Shown here: in pieces, positions 8,171 through 16,096 of the stretch
Layout: each line of letters begins with the position of its first letter
How positions within the stretch are numbered: position 1 is the first letter of the stretch
Made by a program: the position numbers and the translations under genes
DNA from: Dethiosulfatibacter aminovorans DSM 17477
GTDB taxonomy: Bacteria > Bacillota > Clostridia > Tissierellales > Dethiosulfatibacteraceae
Length of the DNA stretch: 64,000 bases
Direction: 5' to 3'
Assembly (NCBI RefSeq): GCF_900142005.1
Contig: NZ_FQZL01000023.1
Coordinates: forward strand, 1-64,000
The notes under the pieces: generated by a model
Told to the model about the DNA's origin: nothing
The model's database searches: none
Seen by the model: only the letters and a program-made list of their open reading frames with translations

Positions 8171-8908
8171 ATGAATAGGACAAAGTCAAAAGGTATAGTG
8201 TTTTTCATAATGATTATTGTTGTGTCCCTGCTGAGTTTTGGCTGCAGCAGCCAGGATGAAGAACGAATGCTGGACACATCATACAAACCTGAAATAAATC
8301 CTGCAAATTTCGTTGGTCTGATTGACAATCAATTTATGCCGATGGTTGTGGGCAAAACGCTTGTCTATGAGGGTGAAACAGAAGATGGTTTTGAACACGT
8401 TGAGGTTTATGTAACCAATGAAAAGAAAATGGTTATGGGAGTGAAATGCACGGTTGTCAGTGATCGTGTATGGATTGACGGTGAATTGGAAGAAGAAACA
8501 TATGATTGGTTTGCCCAGGACAAGGATGGAAATGTATGGTATTTTGGAGAAGACTCAAAGGAAATTAAGGATGGTGAAGTTGTAAGCACCGAAGGTTCAT
8601 GGGAAGCGGGAATCGATGGAGCCCAGCCGGGCATAGTTATGAAAGCGGATCCAAAGGCGGGAGATTCGTATCGCCAGGAATATTATTTTGGAGAGGCGGA
8701 AGATATGGCTGAGGTTGTGGGTCTTGAAGAAACTGTGGATCTTGAAATAGGAACATATGACAGTGTACTGAAAACAAAAGAATGGACACCTTTGGAGCCG
8801 GGTGTTGCAGAAAACAAATACTACGTTGGCGGGACAGGTGCTGTTCTTGAAGAAATAATTGAAGGCGGAGAAGGACGAATAGAACTGGTGGAAATAAGGA
8901 TGGATTGA
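8171..8908 (+). CDS. Lipoprotein of unknown function
   Basis: The protein has 245 residues. A hydrophobic leader ends in the lipobox LSFGC (Cys near residue 25), so it should be exported and lipid-anchored. The mature part is acidic and beta-rich, with a repeated Gly/Trp/Tyr pattern (TYDWFAQDKDGNVWYFGED, then ENKYYVGGTGAVLEE). Similar secreted proteins occur in many bacteria without a known role. No enzyme motif was recognised. The start codon follows a weak GATGGTGG. Confidence 0.7.
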   Translation: MNRTKSKGIVFFIMIIVVSLLSFGCSSQDEERMLDTSYKPEINPANFVGLIDNQFMPMVVGKTLVYEGETEDGFEHVEVYVTNEKKMVMGVKCTVVSDRVWIDGELEEETYDWFAQDKDGNVWYFGEDSKEIKDGEVVSTEGSWEAGIDGAQPGIVMKADPKAGDSYRQEYYFGEAEDMAEVVGLEETVDLEIGTYDSVLKTKEWTPLEPGVAENKYYVGGTGAVLEEIIEGGEGRIELVEIRMD

Positions 8909-8934
8909 TGGTGCATATGGTTTTGAAAGGAGCA

Positions 8935-9030
8935 TTGAAAAGCAAATGGACACATGCTATACTTGAGAAGGCGGATGTTGGGTAAATATGAATAAGAAAT
9001 ATAGGTGTCTGCCTGGCAGATGCCTTTTAT
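8935..9030 (+). promoter_or_regulatory. Promoter-leader-terminator cassette, copy 3 (candidate attenuator)
   Basis: TTGAAA (8935-8940) and TATACT (8958-8963) have a 17-base spacer that closely matches copies 1 and 2. The leader carries GGCGGATGT (8970-8978). A hairpin AGGTGTCTGCC / GGCAGATGCCT with a T-run follows at 9003-9030. The change from GGTGCC (copy 2) to GATGCC (copy 3) keeps the pairing. GGCGGAT can pair with GTCTGCC to block the hairpin. Confidence 0.65.
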
Positions 9031-9089
9031 TATCCTCAATATTAGGATGTTTTATAGCAATAGGATAAATAAAACTTGGGAGGCTAACA

Positions 9090-9866
9090 ATGTTCAAACA
9101 AATTATAGTAAGAACTCCGGCCAGGAGCGTAGTTGACGGGATAACAAGCCAGAATTTGGGAAAGCCTGATATCGAGCTGACCCTAGAGCAGCATGAGAAG
9201 TATATTGAGACCATGAGGAAGACCGGCGTGGAGGTAAGGATTCTACCTGCAGATGAAAGGTTCCCTGACGGGAATTATGTTGAGGATGTGGCGGTGCTTA
9301 CAGACAGGTGCGCCATAGTGACAAATCCAGGAGCTGAAAGCAGGAAGGATGAGATCTATGGCATGGTTGATATCCTGAAGGACTACTTTGATGACATTGA
9401 GTATATAAAGGCACCTGGAGAACTTGAAGGTGGAGACATTATGAGAGTGGGAGACCATTTCTATATAGGGCAGTCAAAGAGGACAAACAAGGAAGGTGCT
9501 GACCAGTTCATAGCAATTCTTGAAAAGTACGGTTATACAGGATCCACAATACCGGTTACTGAAGTTCTGCACCTGAAGACGGGCATTACCTATATGGAGG
9601 ATGGCAATATGCTTGCTATAGGCGAACATACCAGGAACAGGGAGTTTACCGAGAAGTATAATGTAGTAGAGATTCCTGTAGACGAGTCCTATGCCGTCAA
9701 CTGCATCAGGATGAACGACTATGTTGTAATGCCCGAAGGATTCCCCAGAACGAGGAAAATATTGGATGATCTGGGATATGAAGTGCTGGAGACTCCAATG
9801 AGCGAATTCGAGAAGATGGATGGAGGACTTACCTGTCTTTCGCTGAGGTTTGTTCCGGTGAAGTGA
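9090..9866 (+). CDS. Dimethylarginine dimethylaminohydrolase (amidinotransferase family)
   Basis: The protein has 258 residues, the usual length for DDAH-type enzymes of the guanidino-modifying superfamily, which hydrolyse the guanidinium carbon of (methyl)arginine to citrulline plus an amine. FPDGNYVEDVAV carries the substrate-binding Asp/Glu loop, EVLHLKTGITYM the catalytic His, and GGLTCLSLRF near the C-terminus the nucleophilic Cys. It should be cytosolic. The sequence cannot settle whether the substrate is methylarginine, arginine or another guanidine; an arginine-catabolic role would suit an amino-acid fermenter. GGGAGG sets the start at 9090. The cassette at 8935-9030 probably controls it. 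Confidence 0.85.
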   Translation: MFKQIIVRTPARSVVDGITSQNLGKPDIELTLEQHEKYIETMRKTGVEVRILPADERFPDGNYVEDVAVLTDRCAIVTNPGAESRKDEIYGMVDILKDYFDDIEYIKAPGELEGGDIMRVGDHFYIGQSKRTNKEGADQFIAILEKYGYTGSTIPVTEVLHLKTGITYMEDGNMLAIGEHTRNREFTEKYNVVEIPVDESYAVNCIRMNDYVVMPEGFPRTRKILDDLGYEVLETPMSEFEKMDGGLTCLSLRFVPVK

Positions 9867-9935
9867 AACTTATTTATAGATGGTGCAATCAATGAAAGAA
9901 AAGCTGGTTGACATACATAGGAAAAGGAGCGCTTC

Positions 9936-10210
9936 ATGAAAGAATTCATAGGGAAAAAGCTTGTGAATTCACCAAAATGGACTGAGCTTGATTGCATTAA
10001 AGGGATGATGACGACGGATTTTTTATTCCGGGGATAATTGACGGCAATGTGTTCTTAGGACTTCAGACCAGCAGGGTGGAGCACTGGATATATGAAGAGC
10101 TCTTTGAGAAATATGCCAATGATGATGAAATGAGCAAAAAGCTTAAGAGCCTATATCTTCAGCTTGAAGGAGATTTGGAAGAAGAGAATGACAGTGTAAC
10201 TGACAAATGA
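9936..10210 (+). pseudogene. Frameshifted small gene
   Basis: A good ribosome site (AAAGGAG) and ATG 9936 open a frame of 33 codons that stops early. From about 10003 the sense continues in another frame, starting DDDGFFIPGIIDGNVFLG and running uninterrupted to TGA 10208-10210 with an acidic end. A single frameshift in the AAAGGGATGATGACGAC stretch joins the halves into a protein of about 90 residues. There is no slippery heptamer of the known programmed type, so decay or a sequence error is more likely than recoding. The family was not identified. Confidence 0.6.
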
Positions 10211-10267
10211 ATTGAAAAAGGTGTATAATATATATATACATAAAAATTCAAATTGGAGGTATGCTTT

Positions 10268-10741
10268 ATGTCTAACAAGTCCATGTCATACAAATGTGAA
10301 GTTGTTGAACAGGAGGCCCAAAAGACGCTTGCAATAAGGACCAGGAGTTCAATGGATGAATTGCCAAAAGCCATAGGAATGAGCTACAAGAAGATATATG
10401 AATATATATCTGAAACTGTGCCTGAATTTGACACCGTACCTTATGTAGGATATTTCAATATGGATCTGAATGATCTGGATGTTGAAATAGGTGTGCCTGT
10501 CGACAAGGATTTCGATGAAAGGGAAGATATGAAGATGAGTGAAATACCGGCGGGGAAGTATGCAACCACACTTCATGTGGGACCCTATTCGGATCTCAAG
10601 GTGGCATATGAGGTGCTCATGAAGTGGATTGAGGGCCAGGATTTGGAGGTGACTGGAATAGGTTACGAGTATTATCTCAACGACCCCCAGATTACACCGC
10701 CGGAAGATCTTGAGACTGAGATATTGTTCCAGCTCAAGTAG
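10268..10741 (+). CDS. GyrI-like / AraC-type effector-binding domain protein
   Basis: The protein has 157 residues and consists of one GyrI-like (SOUL-related) effector-binding domain with no DNA-binding part. Recognisable features are IRTRSSMDELPKAIG near the start, the PYVGYFNMD strand, EIPAGKYATTLHVGPYSDL and the C-terminal ITPPEDLETEILFQL. Such stand-alone domains bind or hydrolyse hydrophobic cations and drugs, or act as GyrI-type gyrase inhibitors. The ligand here is unknown. Start ATG 10268 lies eight bases after GGAGG; the ATG at 10261 is too close to it. A methyltransferase gene follows 45 bases downstream. Confidence 0.8.
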   Translation: MSNKSMSYKCEVVEQEAQKTLAIRTRSSMDELPKAIGMSYKKIYEYISETVPEFDTVPYVGYFNMDLNDLDVEIGVPVDKDFDEREDMKMSEIPAGKYATTLHVGPYSDLKVAYEVLMKWIEGQDLEVTGIGYEYYLNDPQITPPEDLETEILFQLK

Positions 10742-10786
10742 ACAGCTTGCTTTCAGATAATAATTGGTGCTGGAGTGATTGATCAA

Positions 10787-11461
10787 ATGAACAGAAATAT
10801 ATGCGAAGGTATCGATGTTGATGGAATAAGAAGCAGTTTTCTTGCTTACACCCGTAGAGCTTTTGGATTGCTGCCCCACATTGAAAGTCCAAAGATTCTT
10901 GACATCGGCTGCGGATCAGGTGTGCCTACTATGGAACTTGCAAGGCTGAGCAAAGGATATGTCACAGGTATGGACATCAACAGATTGCAGCTTGAAAAAC
11001 TCAAGACAAAAGTAAGGAAAGAGGGCCTTGGAGGAAGAGTCAAGGTTATGGAATGCTCTATGTTGGGAATGGATTTCGAGGACGAGAGTTTTGACATAAT
11101 TTGGGCCGAAGGCTCCATTTCAGCTGTCGGATTCGAAAGGGGAATCAGGGACTGGAGAAGGCTGATAAAAAAAGACGGATATCTGGTGGTCCATGATGCG
11201 TTGCTTGGCTTGGAAAGTAAGCTGGAGTCTATAGTGGAAGCAGGTTATGAACTCATCGATCATTTCACTGTCGAAAGGGAAATATGGATGAACGAATACC
11301 TTCTTCCTCTGAAGGAGAGTCTTGCAGAGTATGACAGGTGCTGTGAACCTGATATAGAAAAATCCGAAGAAATCAGCAGATACCGGAGAGAGATAGAGGA
11401 TTTCGAAAGACATCCTGAATTGAATGAGTCGGTATTTTTCATCATGAAGAAGATTGGATAA
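10787..11461 (+). CDS. Class I SAM-dependent methyltransferase
   Basis: The protein has 224 residues. SAM-binding motif I is ILDIGCGSGVPTMELA (about residues 35-50), followed by the acidic end of the second strand (GMDINRLQLEKL) and motif IV around SFDIIWAEG. The C-terminal third is helical, as in small-molecule methyltransferases. The acceptor cannot be told. The start was placed at ATG 10787, about 11 bases after GGAG; a GTG at 10775 overlaps that site. It is probably co-transcribed with the GyrI-like gene and ends at the hairpin at 11467-11499. Confidence 0.8.
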   Translation: MNRNICEGIDVDGIRSSFLAYTRRAFGLLPHIESPKILDIGCGSGVPTMELARLSKGYVTGMDINRLQLEKLKTKVRKEGLGGRVKVMECSMLGMDFEDESFDIIWAEGSISAVGFERGIRDWRRLIKKDGYLVVHDALLGLESKLESIVEAGYELIDHFTVEREIWMNEYLLPLKESLAEYDRCCEPDIEKSEEISRYRREIEDFERHPELNESVFFIMKKIG

Positions 11462-11466
11462 TGATG

Positions 11467-11499
11467 GTCCGCATGCCCGAAAAGGCCTGCGGATTTTTG
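11467..11499 (+). terminator. Intrinsic terminator
   Basis: TCCGCATGCC and GGCCTGCGGA form the stem around CGAAAA, followed by five T. Confidence 0.75.
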
Positions 11500-11545
11500 T
11501 TTCTGGGCAACTTCTTTGACAATTATGCTGAAACGGAATGGTTTA

Positions 11546-11574
11546 TTGAAATACAAACGGGTATATGCTAAAAT
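11546..11574 (+). promoter_or_regulatory. Promoter related to the cassette promoters
   Basis: TTGAAA (11546-11551) and TAAAAT (11569-11574) lie 17 bases apart with an extended TATGC before the -10, like the promoters at 3152, 4557 and 8935. No terminator hairpin follows here; the DUF1858 gene starts within 40 bases. Confidence 0.55.
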
Positions 11575-11606
11575 TAATGACAGATGGATATATGGAGGAG
11601 ATAATA

Positions 11607-11807
11607 TTGATCACAAAAGATATGGAGATTCTTGAAATTGTAGACGCCTATCCCGTGACGGAGGATGTGTTCAGGAGCTATGATGAGGCAACGGGCGTAT
11701 GCGTATTGTGCACCCACCTGTTTGAGAATGTGGGGGAGTTGGCTGAAATATATGGACTCGACCTTGATAAAATGATTGAAAGGCTCGATGGGGCTGTGGG
11801 AAAGTGA
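11607..11807 (+). CDS. DUF1858 domain protein
   Basis: The protein has 66 residues. ITKDMEILEIVDAYP at the start, a central CVLC pair and LAEIYGLDLDKMIERL at the end match the DUF1858 domain. That domain has a small helical fold with a conserved cysteine motif and is found alone or attached to redox enzymes in anaerobes. The best start is TTG 11607, about seven bases after GGAGGAG (11594-11600). ATG codons upstream (11565, 11592) overlap or precede the ribosome site. Function not established. Confidence 0.7.
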   Translation: MITKDMEILEIVDAYPVTEDVFRSYDEATGVCVLCTHLFENVGELAEIYGLDLDKMIERLDGAVGK

Positions 11808-11911
11808 ATTGTTTTGACTGAAAGTTACATACAGTTGCCATAAAATTGTCACACAGAGAAGTTATTATTAACACAAGAAAAACAAATACGAAATCGAAAG
11901 GAGATTTTAAG

Positions 11912-12319
11912 ATGAAAAAAGTATTAAGTATTGTGTTGGTAGTAGTGGTGGCTTTAGGAACAATGGCGGTTGCATTTGCGGATACCGGAATAGAAGAGGT
12001 TACTTCAGCGGATGTTGAATGTGTCTACGGTGAAGGTAATGAACTTGGTAATGCCAACAGGTATGGACTCAATTCCGAAGAAGGATACAGAGGAAAGGGA
12101 CCAAATGGAGACGGCACGATGGCACAGGAAAGACTTGGTGAAGGTCTTGGCGAAGGAAACAGATTTGGCGGACAGGACGGACTTAAGCCCCAGGACGGAA
12201 GAGGAGCAGGAAATGGTCTTCGACTTAATGGACTTCAGCAGAGACTCCAGGACGGAACACACAGCGGAGTCGGCAACGGTCAAAGACTAATGGATACCGA
12301 AAATTGTCCAAACCTGTAA
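11912..12319 (+). CDS. Secreted Gly/Asn/Gln-rich low-complexity protein
   Basis: The protein has 135 residues. A clear signal peptide (MKKVLSIVLVVVVALGTMA, cleaved near AFA-DT) leads to a mature part rich in Gly, Asn, Arg, Gln and Glu. It has loose repeats such as GEGNELGN, GEGLGEGNRFGGQDG and GAGNGLRLNG. No catalytic motif is visible. It may be a cell-surface or matrix protein, but that is inference. AAAGGAG sets the start at 11912, and a strong terminator follows. Confidence 0.75.
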   Translation: MKKVLSIVLVVVVALGTMAVAFADTGIEEVTSADVECVYGEGNELGNANRYGLNSEEGYRGKGPNGDGTMAQERLGEGLGEGNRFGGQDGLKPQDGRGAGNGLRLNGLQQRLQDGTHSGVGNGQRLMDTENCPNL

Positions 12320-12348
12320 ATTGAAGCAGATTTAAAATCATATTTGAT

Positions 12349-12384
12349 AAAACGCCTTCTGAAGGGATTCGGGAGGCGTTTTAT
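12349..12384 (+). terminator. Intrinsic terminator
   Basis: AAAACGCCTTCTG pairs with CGGGAGGCGTTTT. Confidence 0.8.
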
Positions 12385-12482
12385 AGTGAGCACGGATTTT
12401 TTCTTTAGATGTTGTGATATAATGAAGTATGGATTTGGATATTCAACTCAATGAAAACAGTAAAAGGAAAAGGGATGATTTT

Positions 12483-13619
12483 ATGGACAAGGTATCAATT
12501 GTTGATTGCAGCTGCTATGAGGAGGAATTGGTATATCGATCAGTCAAGGATGCAGTTGAGAAGATCGGATTTGAATTGCCTTCGGATAAGCGTGTTCTGA
12601 TAAAACCCAATATAATGTCGCAGAACAGGCCGGAACAGCATACAATTACGCATTTTCAGGTGGTGGATGCAATATGCCGCCTTCTAAGGGAGAAGGGCAA
12701 TGAAATAATCATTGGAGAGTCCATAGCTTTTTACCAGAAGGGACTTGCGATGAAAGCCTTTGAAACATCCGGAATAGGAGAAGTTGCCAGGAAATATCGG
12801 GCAAAGCTGGTGGGTTTTGAAGATATTGAACTTGTCAGATTCACAAGGGATGACAGTGATATTGTGGGACTGGATGAAATATTCATACCGAAGATACTAC
12901 TTGATTTTGACATGGTCATTAATGCCTGCAAGCTCAAGTCCCACAGCGCCATGCGTTTTTCAGGTGCCATAAAGAACATGTTTGGATGTCTGCCAGGAGG
13001 ATACAAGCAGAAGATTCATCTCTGGACACACAACGAATTTGAACTTTCCGATGTTTTCATAGATATTCATAAAATCATCAAGTCTGAACTTTCTATTATG
13101 GATGCCATAGTCGGTCTGGATGGCGGACCTACAGCCATGGGCAAAAAGGTGAATACAAAGATGATCATTGCATCCGAAAACCCGGCAGCTCTGGATGTGG
13201 TGGCTGCGACCATGATAGGATACAAGACCGGTGAGTTGCCTATTTTATTGCAGGCAAGTAAAAGGGGCATGATCAAGTCATTTGAGGATATTGAGATAAT
13301 TGGGCATAAAAGGGACTTTCATTTCAAAAGACTGGTTAAGAAGGATCTTGACAAACCTTTTGACAGCGACAGTATTTTTGTGAAGCATACCTATGTGGAC
13401 CTTGAGGTTGACAGCCGTATCTGCAGCCTATGTGGAAAATGCAAGGATTCATGTCCTGTAAAGGCTGTAAGCAAAAAAAATGGAGGAGTTCATATAGATG
13501 CAACCAGATGCATCAACTGTTATCACTGCATGTCCATATGTCCTGAAAATGCAATTGAAATCAATCCGACTCCCATGAACCGCCTGATATGGGTAATAAG
13601 GAAGGTAACGGGTTTGTAG
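12483..13619 (+). CDS. DUF362 domain protein with a 2x[4Fe-4S] ferredoxin tail
   Basis: The protein has 378 residues. The N-terminal 300 residues are the DUF362 fold (MDKVSIVDCSCY at the start, LIKPNIM, and the CKLKSHSAMRFSGAIKNMFG stretch). The C-terminus holds two [4Fe-4S] motifs, CSLCGKCKDSCPVKA and CINCYHCMSICPENA. Related proteins are iron-sulfur flavoprotein-like or maturation factors of anaerobes; the reaction is not known. Start ATG 12483 (MDKVSIV) follows AAGGG and matches the family's usual beginning; an in-frame ATG at 12429 would add 18 unrelated residues. It stands alone. Confidence 0.8.
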   Translation: MDKVSIVDCSCYEEELVYRSVKDAVEKIGFELPSDKRVLIKPNIMSQNRPEQHTITHFQVVDAICRLLREKGNEIIIGESIAFYQKGLAMKAFETSGIGEVARKYRAKLVGFEDIELVRFTRDDSDIVGLDEIFIPKILLDFDMVINACKLKSHSAMRFSGAIKNMFGCLPGGYKQKIHLWTHNEFELSDVFIDIHKIIKSELSIMDAIVGLDGGPTAMGKKVNTKMIIASENPAALDVVAATMIGYKTGELPILLQASKRGMIKSFEDIEIIGHKRDFHFKRLVKKDLDKPFDSDSIFVKHTYVDLEVDSRICSLCGKCKDSCPVKAVSKKNGGVHIDATRCINCYHCMSICPENAIEINPTPMNRLIWVIRKVTGL

Positions 13620-13841
13620 TAATGCAGGAGGTCCAGTCATTATTACGAGATTTGTACAATCTTCAAAATGAAAAGGTTACCATGTACTAAATGTGCTGAA
13701 ATGATTGAAAATTGAACGAAAAGTATAGATTTGAATAGTGTTTTGTGTTAATATAACGATTCTGGTTAATTAATCAAACAGAGCCCGTCGGGGCTTGGTG
13801 AATTTTATGAAAGAAATGAACAAATATTTTAAGGAGAATTT

Positions 13842-15344
13842 ATGACAACCAAAACACTAAAAAGTAATACTTGTAACTTTATAAGAATTAAAATTGAAAT
13901 ACTGGCTGGACTTACGGTGGCGCTTGCACTTGTTCCGGAAGCAATAGCATTTGCCTTTGTGGCAGGAGTAGATCCTCTTGTTGGTCTTTATGCGGCTTTT
14001 ATGGTAGGACTTCTAACATCTGTATTCGGAGGAAGGCCTGGAATGATTTCAGGAGCAACAGGAGGACTTGCAGTGGTGATGGTTCACCTTGTTTCCCAAT
14101 ATGGAGTTGAATATCTGTTTGCTTCAGTCATACTTATGGGAATTATTCAGATTATCATAGGATTGTTGAAAATGGGCCAATTGGTAAGGATGATACCTCA
14201 TTCTGTAATGCTTGGTTTTGTAAATGGACTGGCTATTGTGATCTTTCTTGCACAGCTCAACCACTTCAAGCTTGAAAATGCAAATGGAGTTCTGGTATGG
14301 ATGACAGGAAGCAGCTTGTTGACAATGGCCGGACTGGTAGCCTTGACTGTTGGCATAATATATATTGGATCGAAGTTTGTGAAGGGAATACCGGCACCTT
14401 TGCTGGCGATCATTGTTGTTACTGTGCTGGTTGGAATGTTTGGCATCGAAACAAAATCCGTTGGAGACATTGCTTCTGTAAGCGGAGGATTGCCGAAATT
14501 CAAACTGCCCATGGTTCCGATGAATCTTGAAACATTGAAGATCATTCTTCCTCATTCAATAATATTTGCAGTCGTAGGTCTCATAGAATCACTTATGACG
14601 CTTACTCTGGTCGATGAAATAATTGAAAACAAGGGAAGCGGAAACAGGGAATGTTTGGGACAAGGACTTGCAAATGTCGTGACTGGTCTTTTCGGAGGAA
14701 TGGGAGGCTGCGCAATGATAGGACAAAGCATGATAAATGTGGAGTCTGGAGCAAGGGAAAGGCTTTCCGGAATTTCAGCTGCATTGTTTCTTCTTGGATT
14801 CATACTTTTCGGATCTGCTTTGATAGACATTATTCCCATAGCGGTGCTTGTAGGGGTCATGTTTGTGGTTTCCATTTCAACTTTTGAGTGGACAAGCTTC
14901 AGGATAGCCAAAAGCATACCTAAAAGCGACCTCTTTATAATTGTACTTGTATCTTCAATGACTGTAATATACGACCTGGCAATAGCTGTTACAGCAGGAG
15001 TAATTGTAGCATCTCTTGTGTTCGCCTGGGAAAAGGGAAAGAGGATAGATATCAACAAGGCAATAGAAGGGGATTCAAAAGTATATTCATTGAGAGGGGC
15101 CCTGTTTTTTGGTTCAGTAAGAACTTTTATTGATTCAATAGACACATCGGTTGATACCAAGGACGTTATCATAGATTTCAATCATGCAAGAATATTCGAC
15201 CATTCTGCAATAGAGGCAATAAACAAAGTGACTGAAAAGTTTAAGAATGTTGGGAAGACAGTACATCTCAGGAACCTGAGTACCGAATGCTTTGCATTCA
15301 TTCAAGGATCCAGTGACATTATGGATGTCAATATTATGGAATGA
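13842..15344 (+). CDS. SulP family anion transporter with STAS domain
   Basis: The protein has 500 residues with 10-12 hydrophobic segments in the first 385 and a STAS domain after about 405 (VYSLRGALFFGSV, then DVIIDFNHARIFDHSAIEAI). The signature LALVPEAIAFAFVAGVDPL lies in the first helices. SulP carriers move sulfate, bicarbonate or dicarboxylates across the plasma membrane, by proton or sodium coupling or exchange. The substrate cannot be read from the sequence. The ATG at 13842 follows AAGGAG. A small GC-rich hairpin (GAGCCCGTCGGGGCTT, 13782-13797) lies in the leader; its role is unclear. Confidence 0.85.
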   Translation: MTTKTLKSNTCNFIRIKIEILAGLTVALALVPEAIAFAFVAGVDPLVGLYAAFMVGLLTSVFGGRPGMISGATGGLAVVMVHLVSQYGVEYLFASVILMGIIQIIIGLLKMGQLVRMIPHSVMLGFVNGLAIVIFLAQLNHFKLENANGVLVWMTGSSLLTMAGLVALTVGIIYIGSKFVKGIPAPLLAIIVVTVLVGMFGIETKSVGDIASVSGGLPKFKLPMVPMNLETLKIILPHSIIFAVVGLIESLMTLTLVDEIIENKGSGNRECLGQGLANVVTGLFGGMGGCAMIGQSMINVESGARERLSGISAALFLLGFILFGSALIDIIPIAVLVGVMFVVSISTFEWTSFRIAKSIPKSDLFIIVLVSSMTVIYDLAIAVTAGVIVASLVFAWEKGKRIDINKAIEGDSKVYSLRGALFFGSVRTFIDSIDTSVDTKDVIIDFNHARIFDHSAIEAINKVTEKFKNVGKTVHLRNLSTECFAFIQGSSDIMDVNIME

Positions 15345-15408
15345 TGTGAATTTCAAATATTTATGCCATTATTTAGTTTGTTGTATGGTTAAAGTAGGGA
15401 ATAGATCA

Positions 15409-15436
15409 ACGGACAGTCTGATGAGGCTGTCCGTTT
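15409..15436 (+). terminator. Intrinsic terminator
   Basis: CGGACAG and CTGTCCG pair around TCTGATGAGG, followed by a T-run. The sequence is nearly the same as the terminator at 16669-16695. Confidence 0.75.
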
Positions 15437-15529
15437 TCTTGTAGTTTAAAAAAGTTTCACGGATTATAGTGACACTGAATCCTTTACAAAGATTTACGAA
15501 AAGTATGATGGACAGCGTGGTATAATATA

Positions 15530-15612
15530 TTAAAACCGCTGAAAACAGCGGTAATCTGAATCAGACAGAAAAGCACTGGATGGTCATACTCAGTGACCGG
15601 TCTTGAATTTCG
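15530..15612 (+). promoter_or_regulatory. Structured leader before yjbQ
   Basis: After a TATAAT box (15522-15527) the leader can form CCGCTG/CAGCGG with a tight GAAAA loop. It can then form a second hairpin with nested stems CAGAC/GTCTTG and CACTG/CAGTG around GATGGTCATACT. There is no T-run before the gene, so any control would be at translation or mRNA stability. No known riboswitch was recognised. Confidence 0.35.
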
Positions 15613-15627
15613 TGAGGAGGGAATGCA

Positions 15628-16026
15628 ATGGTAAAGCGGTTCAGTATTAGAACTAAGGGAAGGGATTCCCTGGTGGACATAACAGACAAGGTGAAGGAAG
15701 CTGTACGGGAGTCCGGTGTGGATGATGGAGTATGTATCGTGTTCATTCCCCATACCACTGCGGGAGTTACAATAAATGAAAATGCCGACCCTGATGTTAC
15801 AAGGGATATTATTGTGGAGCTCGACAAGATTGTACCTCATGATGACGGCTACATGCATAGGGAGGGCAATTCGGCGGCACACATAAAGTCAAGCATGATG
15901 GGATCGGGCCAGACCATCATTGTTGAAGGGGGGAGGCTTGTCCTGGGCACCTGGCAGGGGATATACTTCTGTGAATTCGACGGTCCGAGGACCAGGAATG
16001 TTGTTGTAAAGATTCAAAGCGATTGA
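15628..16026 (+). CDS. YjbQ/UPF0047 family protein (secondary thiamine-phosphate synthase-like)
   Basis: The protein has 132 residues, the family length. Conserved features are HTTAGVTINENADPDV, HREGNSAAHIKSSMMG and GTWQGIYFCEFDGPR, whose His/Asp/Glu residues line the presumed metal-phosphate site. Family members show weak thiamine-phosphate synthase activity, and their real role is uncertain. It is cytosolic. Start ATG 15628 lies after GAGGAGG. Confidence 0.88.
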   Translation: MVKRFSIRTKGRDSLVDITDKVKEAVRESGVDDGVCIVFIPHTTAGVTINENADPDVTRDIIVELDKIVPHDDGYMHREGNSAAHIKSSMMGSGQTIIVEGGRLVLGTWQGIYFCEFDGPRTRNVVVKIQSD

Positions 16027-16096
16027 TTCGGAGACTTTTCATGTAATTGGGTGTATAATAAAAGTAAGGAAACAATAATTGAAAGGAGTGGAGATT

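Noticed and set aside
3152..9030. Cassette copies as a CRISPR-like or transposon repeat family
   Set aside because: The copies are far apart, each contains a promoter and terminator aimed at a gene, and no repeat-spacer pattern exists.
8637..9214. Several overlapping minus-strand frames opposite the lipoprotein and DDAH genes
   Set aside because: They are shadows of well-supported plus-strand genes and lack start signals.
10021..10130. Similarity of the frameshifted frame to cobaltochelatase/Mg-chelatase (GNVFLG motif)
   Set aside because: Only a short stretch is alike and the following sequence does not match that family.
9936..10210. Programmed frameshifting
   Set aside because: No slippery heptamer, downstream pseudoknot or Shine-Dalgarno-like stimulator was seen.
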